From Verrucomicrobiaceae bacterium UBA1938 (GTDB taxonomy: Bacteria; Verrucomicrobiota; Verrucomicrobiia; Verrucomicrobiales; Verrucomicrobiaceae), in assembly GCA_002336895.1 (NCBI GenBank), contig DDFC01000022.1:124001-188000 (forward strand): a stretch of 64,000 bases of DNA, given 5' to 3'. Numbering within the stretch: position 1 is the first letter of the stretch; every line of letters begins with the position of its first letter. This document shows, in pieces, positions 50,709 to 59,103 of the stretch. The notes under the pieces were generated by a model. It had not been told where the DNA came from. It ran no database searches and saw nothing but the letters and a program-made list of their open reading frames with translations. The position numbers were made by a program, and so were the translations under genes.

Positions 50709-53096
50709 TCACGCGGCGCGGGTGACGCGCTTCCAGAAGAAGTCGAGCTCGCGTGCGAGCACGCTCATCACTTGTGTGGGAGTGACCTGAAGGGCACCGG
50801 ATTCGGCCTCCTTGATGATGCGCTGCATGGCGTAGAGCGCGGCCACGCTCTGGGAGTCCAGATGGATGGGGTCCACGTGAGGGCGGAGGGCCTCGGGGAA
50901 GGCGGCGCTGTGCTGCAGGATGTCCCAGCTCTGCTGCTCGCGCTCGGTTTTGAAGGTGGTGATCTTCATGCGCGGCGCGGCGACGCCGGTGTTGTGCGCA
51001 TCCTGATTGAGCTCAGCCAGGCGTCCGGCGGCAAAGCCCGCGAGGGTGCGCCAGTAGGAGCCGTCGGCAAAATTGGCCAGGCCATAGACGATCTCCAGGC
51101 CCTGCAAGGACCAGCACATGGCGTAGCGGCCGGTCATGCCGGGAAGCTCGTGCTCGCTGAAACGGACGAGCGGGAAGCGCTTGCCAGCGAGGCGGATGAG
51201 GTCTGCCAGCTTGGTGTAGTCGAGCGGCATGCTGGTGGCCTCGGCGGCCATCTGAAGACGCAGCGCCTCGTAACGACCGAGAAGGACCTCGCGCTCCACC
51301 TGATCTGGTGTTTTGACGACGGGCGCGGGAGCTGAGGGCGCAGGCAGCACGACGGATGTGGCTGCAGGAGCTGAAGGCGCCGCCGAGGTGGACTTCATGA
51401 CACCCGCCAGGCGCTCGGCCACGGCATGGCCGCCATTTCCGCCAGCGGCTGGCGCTGTCGGACTGGGCTGGCGGAGCTTGCCGAGCATCTCGCGCAGGCT
51501 TTCAAAGGCACCTGCAGAGCTGGGGGAAAACTGGGAGCTGACCTCACCTGCACTGGGCGGCGGCCCTTCATCATCGGGGGCAGGCGCAGTGACTGCCGGA
51601 GGCTGGCTGTGGTGGTGATGCCCGTTGCCATTGATGACGGCGGCAGGAGGCGGAAGAAGCGGCTTCTCATCCTGCTGAGGCAGCGCCGGGCGGGGCTCGG
51701 CAAGACCTTCGGCCATGCGCTTCATCTGCGCGGAGGTGCCGGTGTCGAAGATCATCACGTCTCCGCTATGGGCGGGCTTTGGGGGTGTGATTTCATCCAC
51801 CTCGTCCTTCATGAGCGGGAGCACGCCGGGCTCATCGGATGCGGTGCGCGGTGTCATCTGTGCCAGGGCAGCCGATGTGCCGGAGAGCGTCTGCTGGAAA
51901 AAGTCCCACTGCTTGGCGGCATGACGCAGGAAGCTGCGTGCGGAGACCGAGCCCAGAGGGCGGCCCAGGAAGTAGCGCTTCACATCGACAAAGGCGGTGA
52001 ACTCGCGCGCCTGATCCTCCGCCACAGCGGCGTGCTGAAGGCGCAGGTGCAGCAGAGCGGCGGCCTCGGTCTCATGGATGCCGCGCAGGAGCATCTGCCC
52101 GGTGGTGAGGCGGTCCTCCATGGCGCTGGGCAGATGGTGGCCAAAGGTGGCCTGCCAGACGTCCTGATTGAGGCTGAGAACGACATGCACGCCATCCATC
52201 TCGGACATGTCCAGGAGGAGGGAGGCGATGCGGAGACCTGCCTCGGGATTGCGATAGTAGGCGTCGAGGTGATCGACGAGGAGGACCACGGGACGCCAGA
52301 GGCCGAGGAGGCGCAGCCAGGTGACGGGGCCTTCGTTTTGCAGATCAGCGGCCAGTGCACGCAGCACGGCCACATGGCTCATGCCGCCATCAAGGGCGTA
52401 GTTGAGCATGGCATTCACCCACAGCTCCAGTGCCGCCGGGATGGCAGGGACGCGGCGCATGGCCTGCTCTGTCATGGGTTTGCGCAGCTGGGCCTCAAAA
52501 CGGCGCACCCAGTCTCCGATGAGCCGGGCGGAGCCTTTGGGATCGAAAATCTCCACGGGATCGCCAGCCAGGACACGGAGGGCCTGATCTGGATTGGCGC
52601 AGGGAAGCGTGCCGTTTTCGATGAGGCGGCGCACGAGCACCGCACAGACTCCGGCGCAGGCCTCGCGCAGCTTGCTCCAATCGGGGCGGAGCATTTCAGC
52701 CCGCGCCATGGATTCGAGTCCACGCACTGCCACGGCGGAAATGCCGATCTCATCTTCCAGACGGAAGGCCAGTGGAACGAGCACGACCTGCCCATGTGCT
52801 GCGGCGGCCAGGCGGCCGAGGAGGTGGGTCTTGCCATAGCCCGCGCGCGGCGCGGTGAGCAGCAGCAGAGGCTGACCTCCGACACGTCCGATGCTGCTCT
52901 GACGCTCGTCGATGGTGGCAGTGAGCTGGCTGAGGATGTCCGCATTTAGGCCCGGAACGCTGCGATTTTCCTCCACCCCATAGGGTCCGGCACAGACATC
53001 CTCCGCAAAGGGGTTTAGCCCCTCTGCCTGAGGCAGAGACGGCTGGCCCAGAGCGGCTGGCAACGGTGCTGGAGGTGTTGATTCTGGACTTTCCAC
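50709..53096 (-). CDS. Large P-loop ATPase, unclassified
   Basis: A 795-residue protein. The P-loop LLLTAPRAGYGKTHLLGRLA lies near residues 78-97, with GYGKT in the position of Walker A. VVLLVDHLDAYYR (Asp-His-Leu-Asp, near 270-282) acts as Walker B, and VHVVLSLNQDVW suggests a sensor strand. This order matches the AAA+/STAND group. A Pro/Ala-rich linker (about 500-620) separates it from a C-terminal domain with VRFSEHELPGMTGRYA and LDSQSVAALYAMQRIIKEAE. Translation appears to start at a GTG at 53096. I recognise no specific family. It stands alone, with a strong dyad upstream. An ATP-driven regulator or defence protein is possible. Confidence 0.65.
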   Translation of the reverse strand: MESPESTPPAPLPAALGQPSLPQAEGLNPFAEDVCAGPYGVEENRSVPGLNADILSQLTATIDERQSSIGRVGGQPLLLLTAPRAGYGKTHLLGRLAAAAHGQVVLVPLAFRLEDEIGISAVAVRGLESMARAEMLRPDWSKLREACAGVCAVLVRRLIENGTLPCANPDQALRVLAGDPVEIFDPKGSARLIGDWVRRFEAQLRKPMTEQAMRRVPAIPAALELWVNAMLNYALDGGMSHVAVLRALAADLQNEGPVTWLRLLGLWRPVVLLVDHLDAYYRNPEAGLRIASLLLDMSEMDGVHVVLSLNQDVWQATFGHHLPSAMEDRLTTGQMLLRGIHETEAAALLHLRLQHAAVAEDQAREFTAFVDVKRYFLGRPLGSVSARSFLRHAAKQWDFFQQTLSGTSAALAQMTPRTASDEPGVLPLMKDEVDEITPPKPAHSGDVMIFDTGTSAQMKRMAEGLAEPRPALPQQDEKPLLPPPAAVINGNGHHHHSQPPAVTAPAPDDEGPPPSAGEVSSQFSPSSAGAFESLREMLGKLRQPSPTAPAAGGNGGHAVAERLAGVMKSTSAAPSAPAATSVVLPAPSAPAPVVKTPDQVEREVLLGRYEALRLQMAAEATSMPLDYTKLADLIRLAGKRFPLVRFSEHELPGMTGRYAMCWSLQGLEIVYGLANFADGSYWRTLAGFAAGRLAELNQDAHNTGVAAPRMKITTFKTEREQQSWDILQHSAAFPEALRPHVDPIHLDSQSVAALYAMQRIIKEAESGALQVTPTQVMSVLARELDFFWKRVTRAA

Positions 53097-53189
53097 AACG
53101 AATCCGGTTTCAGGCTTCTGATTCAGATCAGATAAAATGATATTTATGCCAAATCATACTCCACACAAAGTAAGTTTTTTGACAGCGGC

Positions 53190-53213
53190 GTTATTCTCGA
53201 AAACGAGAATAAC
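53190..53213. promoter_or_regulatory. Perfect 10-bp dyad upstream of the unclassified ATPase
   Basis: GTTATTCTCG-AAAA-CGAGAATAAC, about 95 bases before the GTG start of the ATPase on the minus strand. No T-run follows on either side. It could be an operator for autoregulation or for a stress regulator. Confidence 0.5.
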
Positions 53214-53315
53214 CACACAACCCTAATCAAACAATGATGCGGAAACAGGCTTGGCACTGAGACCCATGCGTCACTTCATGATGGCTATGCATTTGACATC
53301 ATTCCGCACCATTGA

Positions 53316-54203
53316 TCACCTCTTCAAATGCCGCTGAAAAAAGACGGAGACTTCGGCAAAGAGATCGTTGTCGAGGCGGAACCAGTGGTGCTGGCCGGGA
53401 GCGACGAGGAAGGTGGTCTCGACGCCAGCATCGGCCAGGGCGAAGTGGTAGCGCTCACTCTGCTGGATGGGGACCACACCATCGAACTGACCGTGGATGA
53501 TGAGGGTGGGCGGCGAGGAGCGGCTGACGTGATTGATGGGGCTGGCCTCGGTGGCGATGGCGAGCTTTTCATCGATGTGGCCGCCGAAGAGTTTATCGAC
53601 GAGACTGAGGCCATGGCGTTTGGTGTACAGCCGGGCGAGATCGACCATGTCTGTGGGCGTGTAGAGCAGGCACACAGCGCGGATGCGCTGCTTTCCCTCC
53701 CTGGCGGCGAGCATGGCCGCGAGCTGGCCGCCGGAGGATTCGCCGCTGGCACCCATGCAAGTGGCGTCGATGCCGTACTCAGCGCCGTGATCCCGCAGCC
53801 ATCGGGCGGCTGCGCGACAGTCGTCCAGCTGCGCGGGATAGACGGCCTGATAGCTCATGCGGTACTGGATGGAGGCCACGGCGATGCCGCAGCTGGTGAG
53901 ATCCCGCACATTGACGTGGTAGCCCTTGCTGCCAAAGCGCCAGCAGCCGCCAAACATCCACAGCACCACGGGCACGGGGCGGTCTGTGCGGGGCACGTAG
54001 AGGTCCATGCGCAGCTTGTGCCCGTCCGGGGCGGCAAAGAGGACATCGCGGTAGATTTTCTCCCCTGCGCGCTCCGGGCCGTAGGTGGCGCAGCCTGAGA
54101 GCAGAAGAAGCACAGCCGCCATTTGCAACAGCCTCGACCTCAAAACGACACGCCACACAGCACCCGCTTGGGGAAAAGAATCAGGAGTGCCTGCCGAGCT
54201 CAT
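53316..54203 (-). CDS. Alpha/beta-hydrolase lipoprotein
   Basis: A 295-residue lipoprotein with lipobox LLLLSGC in the first 40 residues. The hydrolase core has an HGG-like oxyanion region (VVLWMFGGCWRFGSKG), nucleophile elbow GASGESSGGQLAA, Asp in IIHGQFDGVVP and His in GQHHWF: a complete triad of the BD-FAE/esterase type. It likely cleaves esters at the outer membrane. The start is uncertain: an ATG at 54203 gives a longer n-region, and one at 54122 would shorten it; the lipobox is kept in both. Confidence 0.8.
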   Translation of the reverse strand: MSSAGTPDSFPQAGAVWRVVLRSRLLQMAAVLLLLSGCATYGPERAGEKIYRDVLFAAPDGHKLRMDLYVPRTDRPVPVVLWMFGGCWRFGSKGYHVNVRDLTSCGIAVASIQYRMSYQAVYPAQLDDCRAAARWLRDHGAEYGIDATCMGASGESSGGQLAAMLAAREGKQRIRAVCLLYTPTDMVDLARLYTKRHGLSLVDKLFGGHIDEKLAIATEASPINHVSRSSPPTLIIHGQFDGVVPIQQSERYHFALADAGVETTFLVAPGQHHWFRLDNDLFAEVSVFFQRHLKR

Positions 54204-54416
54204 GCGATGACATTCATACGCAAGCCGTGCCATGAGCGAAGCGACATTTATCCGAACGGCCACGGGCGGCCTCCCACCGCTGAGCAGCAGAGATCAGCGC
54301 CCCGCCACCCACTGACGGGCGCGCATGCCTCCTGCCGTTTCATCATAAAAAGTCTCCACAAAAACCGTGTTCGTCTGCGCATCCTGTGTTTAGTGCACGG
54401 ACTCAACATCCAGCCT

Positions 54417-54878
54417 ATGAAGCACCTTCTCAACAGCCTGCTCGCCATCAGCCTGCTCGCCATCAGCCTGCTCGCCATCAGCCTTCTGGCCTCCTGCGCC
54501 ACCAAGCCCCGTGACCTCGAGCGCTGCCCGCCTGGCCTGCCCTCCATCCGCGTCGCGCAGACTGTTGAATGCACCTACCCGGGCGGCCAGTTCACCCTCC
54601 CGGCCGGCATCTACCAGCCCGAGGCCCAGTCCTCCAAAGGCATCTACTACGTGGCTCCGGAGCGACTGAAGACCATCGGCATCATTCGCGACGGCCATGA
54701 GCGCGGCGGCCTCTTCATCGCCAATGAAGGCTGGCAGTGGGCCTGGACCGGCCACCCCGGACGTGAAGCCGCCGACAGCGAAATCACCATCCTCGGCAAG
54801 CGCGGCATCATCATGCCCACGCATTACAAGTTTGAGCCGTACGTGAAGTACACCAAGGTGAAAACCAGGACTCGCTAA
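54417..54878 (+). CDS. Lipoprotein of unknown function
   Basis: A 153-residue lipoprotein: the leader ends LLASCATKPRD with the lipobox Cys. The mature part has beta-rich segments (VECTYPGGQFTLPAGIYQPE; GIYYVAPERLKTIGIIRDG). The leader contains three perfect 15-bp repeats (54435-54479) encoding SLLAI. Start chosen at the ATG that begins the leader. No family recognised. Confidence 0.65.
   Translation: MKHLLNSLLAISLLAISLLAISLLASCATKPRDLERCPPGLPSIRVAQTVECTYPGGQFTLPAGIYQPEAQSSKGIYYVAPERLKTIGIIRDGHERGGLFIANEGWQWAWTGHPGREAADSEITILGKRGIIMPTHYKFEPYVKYTKVKTRTR
54435..54479 (+). repeat. Three tandem 15-bp repeats in a lipoprotein leader
   Basis: AGCCTGCTCGCCATC occurs three times in a row, followed by a diverged fourth copy. 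The unit is a multiple of three, so copy-number change alters leader length, not frame. Confidence 0.9.
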
Positions 54879-55124
54879 CAGGTTCTCGTGCGAACAGTCA
54901 GGCACACCCCAAGGGCATGCCACAGCCGTGACGGCGAGTTTGATCATTCACGATCACCAAGCCGCACCCGATGAGGGCGCGGGCCAGCATGACGACCTGT
55001 GGCCTTCCCCTTCCCCGCGTGTGCCAGTCGAGGAGAACCAACGGCGCTGAAATGAGATCGGAGCGATGATGCTCCTCTTGTGCACATACTCATCCCGGCG
55101 ATGCCGAGAGCGAGCCTTGCTCCT

Positions 55125-56024
55125 TTACTCAATAAACTCCAGCGTCCCGTCCGTCAGGCGGTAAAACGCCCCGACGATCTTGATCTCCTTTTTGTCCTCC
55201 ATCTCCTTGAGGATGGGGCTGAGGGTGCGGATCTGGGAGAGGGCGTGGCGGACGTTGTTGCGGGCCACGTGGCGCATGTAGAGGGGGTTGGAGGAGACCT
55301 GCTCTCCGGGGAAATTGGCGCTGAGGGCCACGGCGGGTTTGATCTTGGCCAGGAGGGTGGTGAGGTTGCCCAGATGCACGTCGTCGATGGCTCCCTTGAT
55401 GGCGCCGCAGTGCTGGTGGCCCATGACGAGGATCATCTTGGCTCCGGCGACCTTGCAGGCAAACTCCATGCTGCCGAGGATGTCTTCATTGACGAGATTT
55501 CCGGCGACGCGGGCCACGAAGACATCGCCGATGCCCTGGTCGAAGACGTCCTCCACGGGGACGCGGCTGTCGAGGCAGCTAAGGACGACGGCCTTCGGGA
55601 ACTGGCCGACGGCGGATTTGCGGACCTGCGCGGGGTGATCGCGCCGGGTGACCTGGCCGCTGCGGAAGCGCCTGTTGCCGTCTTTGAACTGCTGCAGGAC
55701 CTCCTCCGGGGTCAGACGGGCCTGCTCCTCGGCGGTGGTGACGTGGCTGTCGGCGATCTCTTCCTCCGGGATGTCGCTCTCGTAGGCAGAGATGGCGGAG
55801 GAGGAGGCGATTAGATCACTCTGGATGCGCTGGAGGAGCTTTTCGGCACGGGTGGCGTCCAGGGTGACCTCGATCTGCACTTTGGCGGTTTCTGCGGGAT
55901 CGGCGTCATGGGAGTCGATGCCGCGGACGGGGACGGTCATGTGGCCCTCGGCGCCGATCTCCTCAAGCAGGGCGTCCACGTGCTCCTCCACGGCGGGGTC
56001 GCAGATGATGGAGACGCGTTTCAT
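55125..56024 (-). CDS. Beta-carbonic anhydrase with N-terminal PII-like domain
   Basis: A 299-residue fusion. The first 100 residues (KRVSIICDPAVEEHVDALLEE, GHMTVPVRGIDSHD, KVQIEVTLDATRAEKLLQRI) resemble the PII/GlnB-like ferredoxin fold. From about 115 it is a beta-carbonic anhydrase: VVLSCLDSRVPVEDVFDQG supplies Cys and Asp-Ser-Arg, and LVMGHQHCGAIKGA the His-x2-Cys zinc ligands. It converts CO2 and bicarbonate, with the PII-like part probably sensing a ligand. Start uncertain: 56024 begins the PII-like domain and 56039 is another ATG. A LysR-type regulator is transcribed divergently. Confidence 0.82.
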   Translation of the reverse strand: MKRVSIICDPAVEEHVDALLEEIGAEGHMTVPVRGIDSHDADPAETAKVQIEVTLDATRAEKLLQRIQSDLIASSSAISAYESDIPEEEIADSHVTTAEEQARLTPEEVLQQFKDGNRRFRSGQVTRRDHPAQVRKSAVGQFPKAVVLSCLDSRVPVEDVFDQGIGDVFVARVAGNLVNEDILGSMEFACKVAGAKMILVMGHQHCGAIKGAIDDVHLGNLTTLLAKIKPAVALSANFPGEQVSSNPLYMRHVARNNVRHALSQIRTLSPILKEMEDKKEIKIVGAFYRLTDGTLEFIE

Positions 56025-56103
56025 GGGGGCGGGATTCATGAGAAAGTGTGCTGAGCGGATGGTGTAGTTCCAGCATTTACCTCTGGCGTGCAAGCGATTC
56101 GTT

Positions 56104-56119
56104 CCAATTCAAGAATTGG
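56104..56119. promoter_or_regulatory. Probable LysR-type operator between divergent genes
   Basis: CCAATTC-AA-GAATTGG is a perfect 7-bp dyad in the intergenic region shared by the carbonic anhydrase and the LysR-type regulator. Position and symmetry fit an LTTR recognition site. Confidence 0.6.
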
Positions 56120-56152
56120 CAGACATCGTTCGCTTTGGTAAAAGCATGGATC

Positions 56153-57028
56153 ATGCCTTTTCTAAACTACCACCACCTGCGCTACTTTCGTGCCATCGCC
56201 ATGGAAGGAAGCCTCACCAAGGCGGCGAGACACCTGAAGCTGTCGCAGTCGGCGCTGAGCGTGCAGCTGCGGAGCCTGGAGGAGAGCCTGGGGCAGGTGC
56301 TGTTTGAGCGGAAGCACAAGACGCTGGTGCTGACGGAGGCGGGACGGATAGCGCTGGAGTATGCGCATGCCATTTTCCGCAGCGGGGAGGAGCTGACGGA
56401 TGTGCTGAAAAACCGTGCGGGGCGCGGCCGCGGGCTGCTGCGAGTGGGGGCGGCGTCGAACCTCTCGCGGAATTTCCAGCTGAGCTTTCTGCGACCACTG
56501 ATCCCACGGGATGATGTGGAGCTGATCATTCACTCGGGCACGTTGCGGGAGCTGCTGGCGCAGCTGCAGAACCACACGCTGGATGTGGTGCTGTCCAACA
56601 CACCCGTGCGGCGGGATGCTGAGACGGCCTGTCACAGCCATCTGCTAGACGAGCAGTCGGTGAGTCTGGTGGGGCACAAGAAGCGCGGCATGCGGCCCTT
56701 CCGCTTTCCGGAAGATCTGCGCACGGTGCCCATCGTGCTGCCGAGCCTGGAGAGCAGCCTGCGCACGGCGTTTGACGTGCTGATGGATCAGGCGGGCATC
56801 CGGCCGATCATCGCGGCGGAGGTGGATGACATGGCGATGCTGCGCCTGATGGCACGCGAGACGCAGGGCGTGACGCTGGTGCCCCCCGTGGTGGTGAAGG
56901 ACGAGCTGGAAAACGGCGAGCTGGTGGAGCGGCACCGCTTTCCACAGATCAAGGAAAGCTTTTATGCCATCACGCCGAGCCGGAGGTTTCCGAATTTGAT
57001 CTTGCGGGAGCTGATGCGGGGGAAGTGA
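56153..57028 (+). CDS. LysR-type transcriptional regulator, NhaR-like
   Basis: A 291-residue LTTR. The winged helix reads FLNYHHLRYFRAIAMEGSLT, then AARHLKLSQSALSVQLRSLEE and ALYEYAHAIFRSG-type linker; the co-inducer domain follows (VGAASNLSRNFQLSFLRPL and MARETQGVTLVPPVVVKDELENG). The opening and YHHLRYF motif match NhaR-like LTTRs. The ATG at 56153 starts the HTH domain; 35 upstream codons lie in the shared promoter. It likely controls the divergent carbonic anhydrase gene, possibly in response to bicarbonate, pH or Na+ (inferred). Confidence 0.88.
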   Translation: MPFLNYHHLRYFRAIAMEGSLTKAARHLKLSQSALSVQLRSLEESLGQVLFERKHKTLVLTEAGRIALEYAHAIFRSGEELTDVLKNRAGRGRGLLRVGAASNLSRNFQLSFLRPLIPRDDVELIIHSGTLRELLAQLQNHTLDVVLSNTPVRRDAETACHSHLLDEQSVSLVGHKKRGMRPFRFPEDLRTVPIVLPSLESSLRTAFDVLMDQAGIRPIIAAEVDDMAMLRLMARETQGVTLVPPVVVKDELENGELVERHRFPQIKESFYAITPSRRFPNLILRELMRGK

Positions 57029-58110
57029 GGGGCCGGTAGTTTTCCGGTGAACTGCTGATTTAACACCGCGAGAGATTAGAAGACCGCAGAGAATACCGAC
57101 AGAATCGGATCTCTCTGTGTTCTTGTTGAGTCTTGAGCAACAGACTGACGCGAATGGAGCGCATGCGCATGCTGGAGCCAAGATGAGGCGTGTGGCGAAG
57201 GCACAGGATGCCTGTTGCGGTGTGGCGGGAAGACGCTGCTGGGGCGCGCGGTGTGCGAAGAGAGCGCAGGGTTTGCTGCCCGGCTGATGGTGCAGATACC
57301 CAGGGCGGTGCTCGCTTAGGCTCGCTTGCCCTGGGCTTCGCTAAGCCGCACCTTTGGTGCTAAAACCTACAGGCAAGGCCGATGACAACCCGACTTCATC
57401 GGGTGCCACGTCAGGTTATTATGCAATTCTCAATAAACCTCAGCAAGGTTGGATTGATTTAGCATCTCCCTGCACTGGCTTTCCGCCCTATCTCAGAGAT
57501 GGGGCGGGGGCAGCCGCGTCAAAGCACAGGCTGGGCTGTGCCGACAAAGCGGGCGGTCCTATTTTTCATGCCATGCAGCGCGAGCTAGCGGGTGCCATGC
57601 TCTCGCTCGGGGCCGGGCTTGCCGTGGCTGCGGACGCCCTTGCTGGCATGCGCTCCTTTGTGTGCCGGGGCAGTGCTGAGTTCCCGGTTGGCTTTGGCGT
57701 CGTCCCAGGACATTTTGGCGATGAAGGCCTCCAGGGAGTAGTTGCGGCTTGTTCTCATATTCGTGTGGGTTTGAATGAGTGTGCGCTGACCGCAGGAGGA
57801 AGCGCATGGGGTGTGCCAGAGGCGCGGCGCGAGCATCGGCGCGGGTGCCGTTTTCGAATAGGCGAGGCTCCTAGATTTTCGCTGCTCTTTAGCTTCCGTT
57901 GATGGAAGGCTCTGCGCCCGTCATTGAATGCATGGCCGAGCATGCTGCGACTGATGGCGAGAGAAGGGGGGGGCGCTGGTAGTGGTGAAGGATGAACTGG
58001 AGAGCTGGTGAATCAGCACCGCTTTCCGCAGATTAAGGATGGATACTAAGTGATCCGCCAAGCCGGAGGTTTTCGAATGCGATTTTACGGGAGCTGGACT
58101 GTTGTCTGTC
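57029..58110. other. 1.08-kb region without intact genes
   Basis: Contains a decayed LysR tail (57931-58095). Earlier parts (57300-57480) hold GC-rich inverted words such as CCCTGGGC typical of dispersed repeats. No open frame has protein-like composition. It looks like a scar beside the following ParA/AlbA_2 cassette. Confidence 0.6.
57931..58095 (+). pseudogene. Decayed 3' fragment of a LysR-type regulator gene
   Basis: Base similarity to the last 190 bases of the intact LTTR gene (56830-57018) is clear: CTGATGGC, GTGGTGAAGGA, CACCGCTTTCC, GCCGGAGGTTT and GGGAGCTG appear in the same order. Frames are broken by deletions and by stops, for example the TGA in GAGCTGGTGAATC. It is diverged, not a fresh copy, so an older paralogue was truncated here. 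Confidence 0.8.
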
Positions 58111-59103
58111 CTAGATGCGGGAGAGGATTGCTTTCGCCAGCTTTTTGAAATCCTTTCCGGCATCTTGCACTGCGTAGGAATGATTTCCCAACGCGCCGTC
58201 TGCGGAAGTCAGTTTGAAGATGGGCTTGCGGGCTTCCATTGCCATAGGGATGAGACTGCGGTAGTGCTTCAGGCTTGCAAGGCAGTTGGAATCGTTGGCT
58301 GGGAGCACTGGATTGCCCGGGGGCTGAGCCACGTATTCCAAATAGGCGGCCGGAATACGATCTGCCCATTTCTTGTATGCCTGCACCGGGCGGGACAGGC
58401 GCTCGCTATGCTGCTGAATCACATAACCAACGGGTTTCATGGTGCCTTTGGGCAGGGCAAATGAAGGCGCGGGCCAGTTGTCCAGCCGCTTTTTCCAGTC
58501 GGTTCTCCAGCGGGCCAGAGTGGGCCCCAGATTGCTGAGTCCCTGCATTGAAAACAGATCTGCAGCCAAGGGAATGACAACGTGGTCCGTGCCGATCAGA
58601 GCGGAGCGGTTGAGCGCACCCAGATGGGGCCCTACATCAACGATGATCAAGTCCGCTTGCACCTGCTGTGCCGCCATTTGCGCCACCTGCCAAAATGAGG
58701 TCAGAACTCGAAACGGTCGGTAGAGATTGCCACTGCCCATGCTCTCTGGCCATTCCTTTGACAACTGATCTTCAAAGCTGGCCAAGCTCAGATCACCCGG
58801 AACCAAATGAAGATTGGGATTGATTTGTGTTAGCACAGGTTTGGCAATGTCGCCCACCTCAGTAAGAGGCTTGATGCAGCGGAAAATGGTGTTCGCTTCT
58901 GGCGTCAAATGCTCCGGGTCCCAAAGCTTTTCCAACTGTTCTTCGGAAAGGAAGGCTGAAGTCAGATTGGACTGTGGATCCAGGTCCACCACCACGACAC
59001 GGCGGCTCATTTCAGAGAACATCCAAGACAGGTGATAGACTAGCGAGGTTTTGCCCACGCCGCCTTTGTTATTGAAAAAGGTGAGGACGGGAACGTTATT
59101 CAT
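58111..59103 (-). CDS. ParA-family ATPase
   Basis: A 330-residue deviant-Walker ATPase. The signature FFNNKGGVGKTSLVYHL is near residues 9-25, VVVVDLDPQSNLTS carries Walker A' and IIVDVGPHLGALNR Walker B. The C-terminus (SFALPKGTMKPVGYVIQQHSER) is longer than in chromosome ParA. No parB gene or parS site is beside it. The start overlaps the next gene's stop by four bases. With the AlbA_2 partner it forms a two-gene unit seen in many genomes without a settled role. Confidence 0.85.
   Translation of the reverse strand: MNNVPVLTFFNNKGGVGKTSLVYHLSWMFSEMSRRVVVVDLDPQSNLTSAFLSEEQLEKLWDPEHLTPEANTIFRCIKPLTEVGDIAKPVLTQINPNLHLVPGDLSLASFEDQLSKEWPESMGSGNLYRPFRVLTSFWQVAQMAAQQVQADLIIVDVGPHLGALNRSALIGTDHVVIPLAADLFSMQGLSNLGPTLARWRTDWKKRLDNWPAPSFALPKGTMKPVGYVIQQHSERLSRPVQAYKKWADRIPAAYLEYVAQPPGNPVLPANDSNCLASLKHYRSLIPMAMEARKPIFKLTSADGALGNHSYAVQDAGKDFKKLAKAILSRI

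Noticed and set aside
57559..57836. Small minus-strand open frames
   Set aside because: No domain and no operon context. They lie in a scarred intergenic stretch and could be remains of a lost gene, which cannot be shown.
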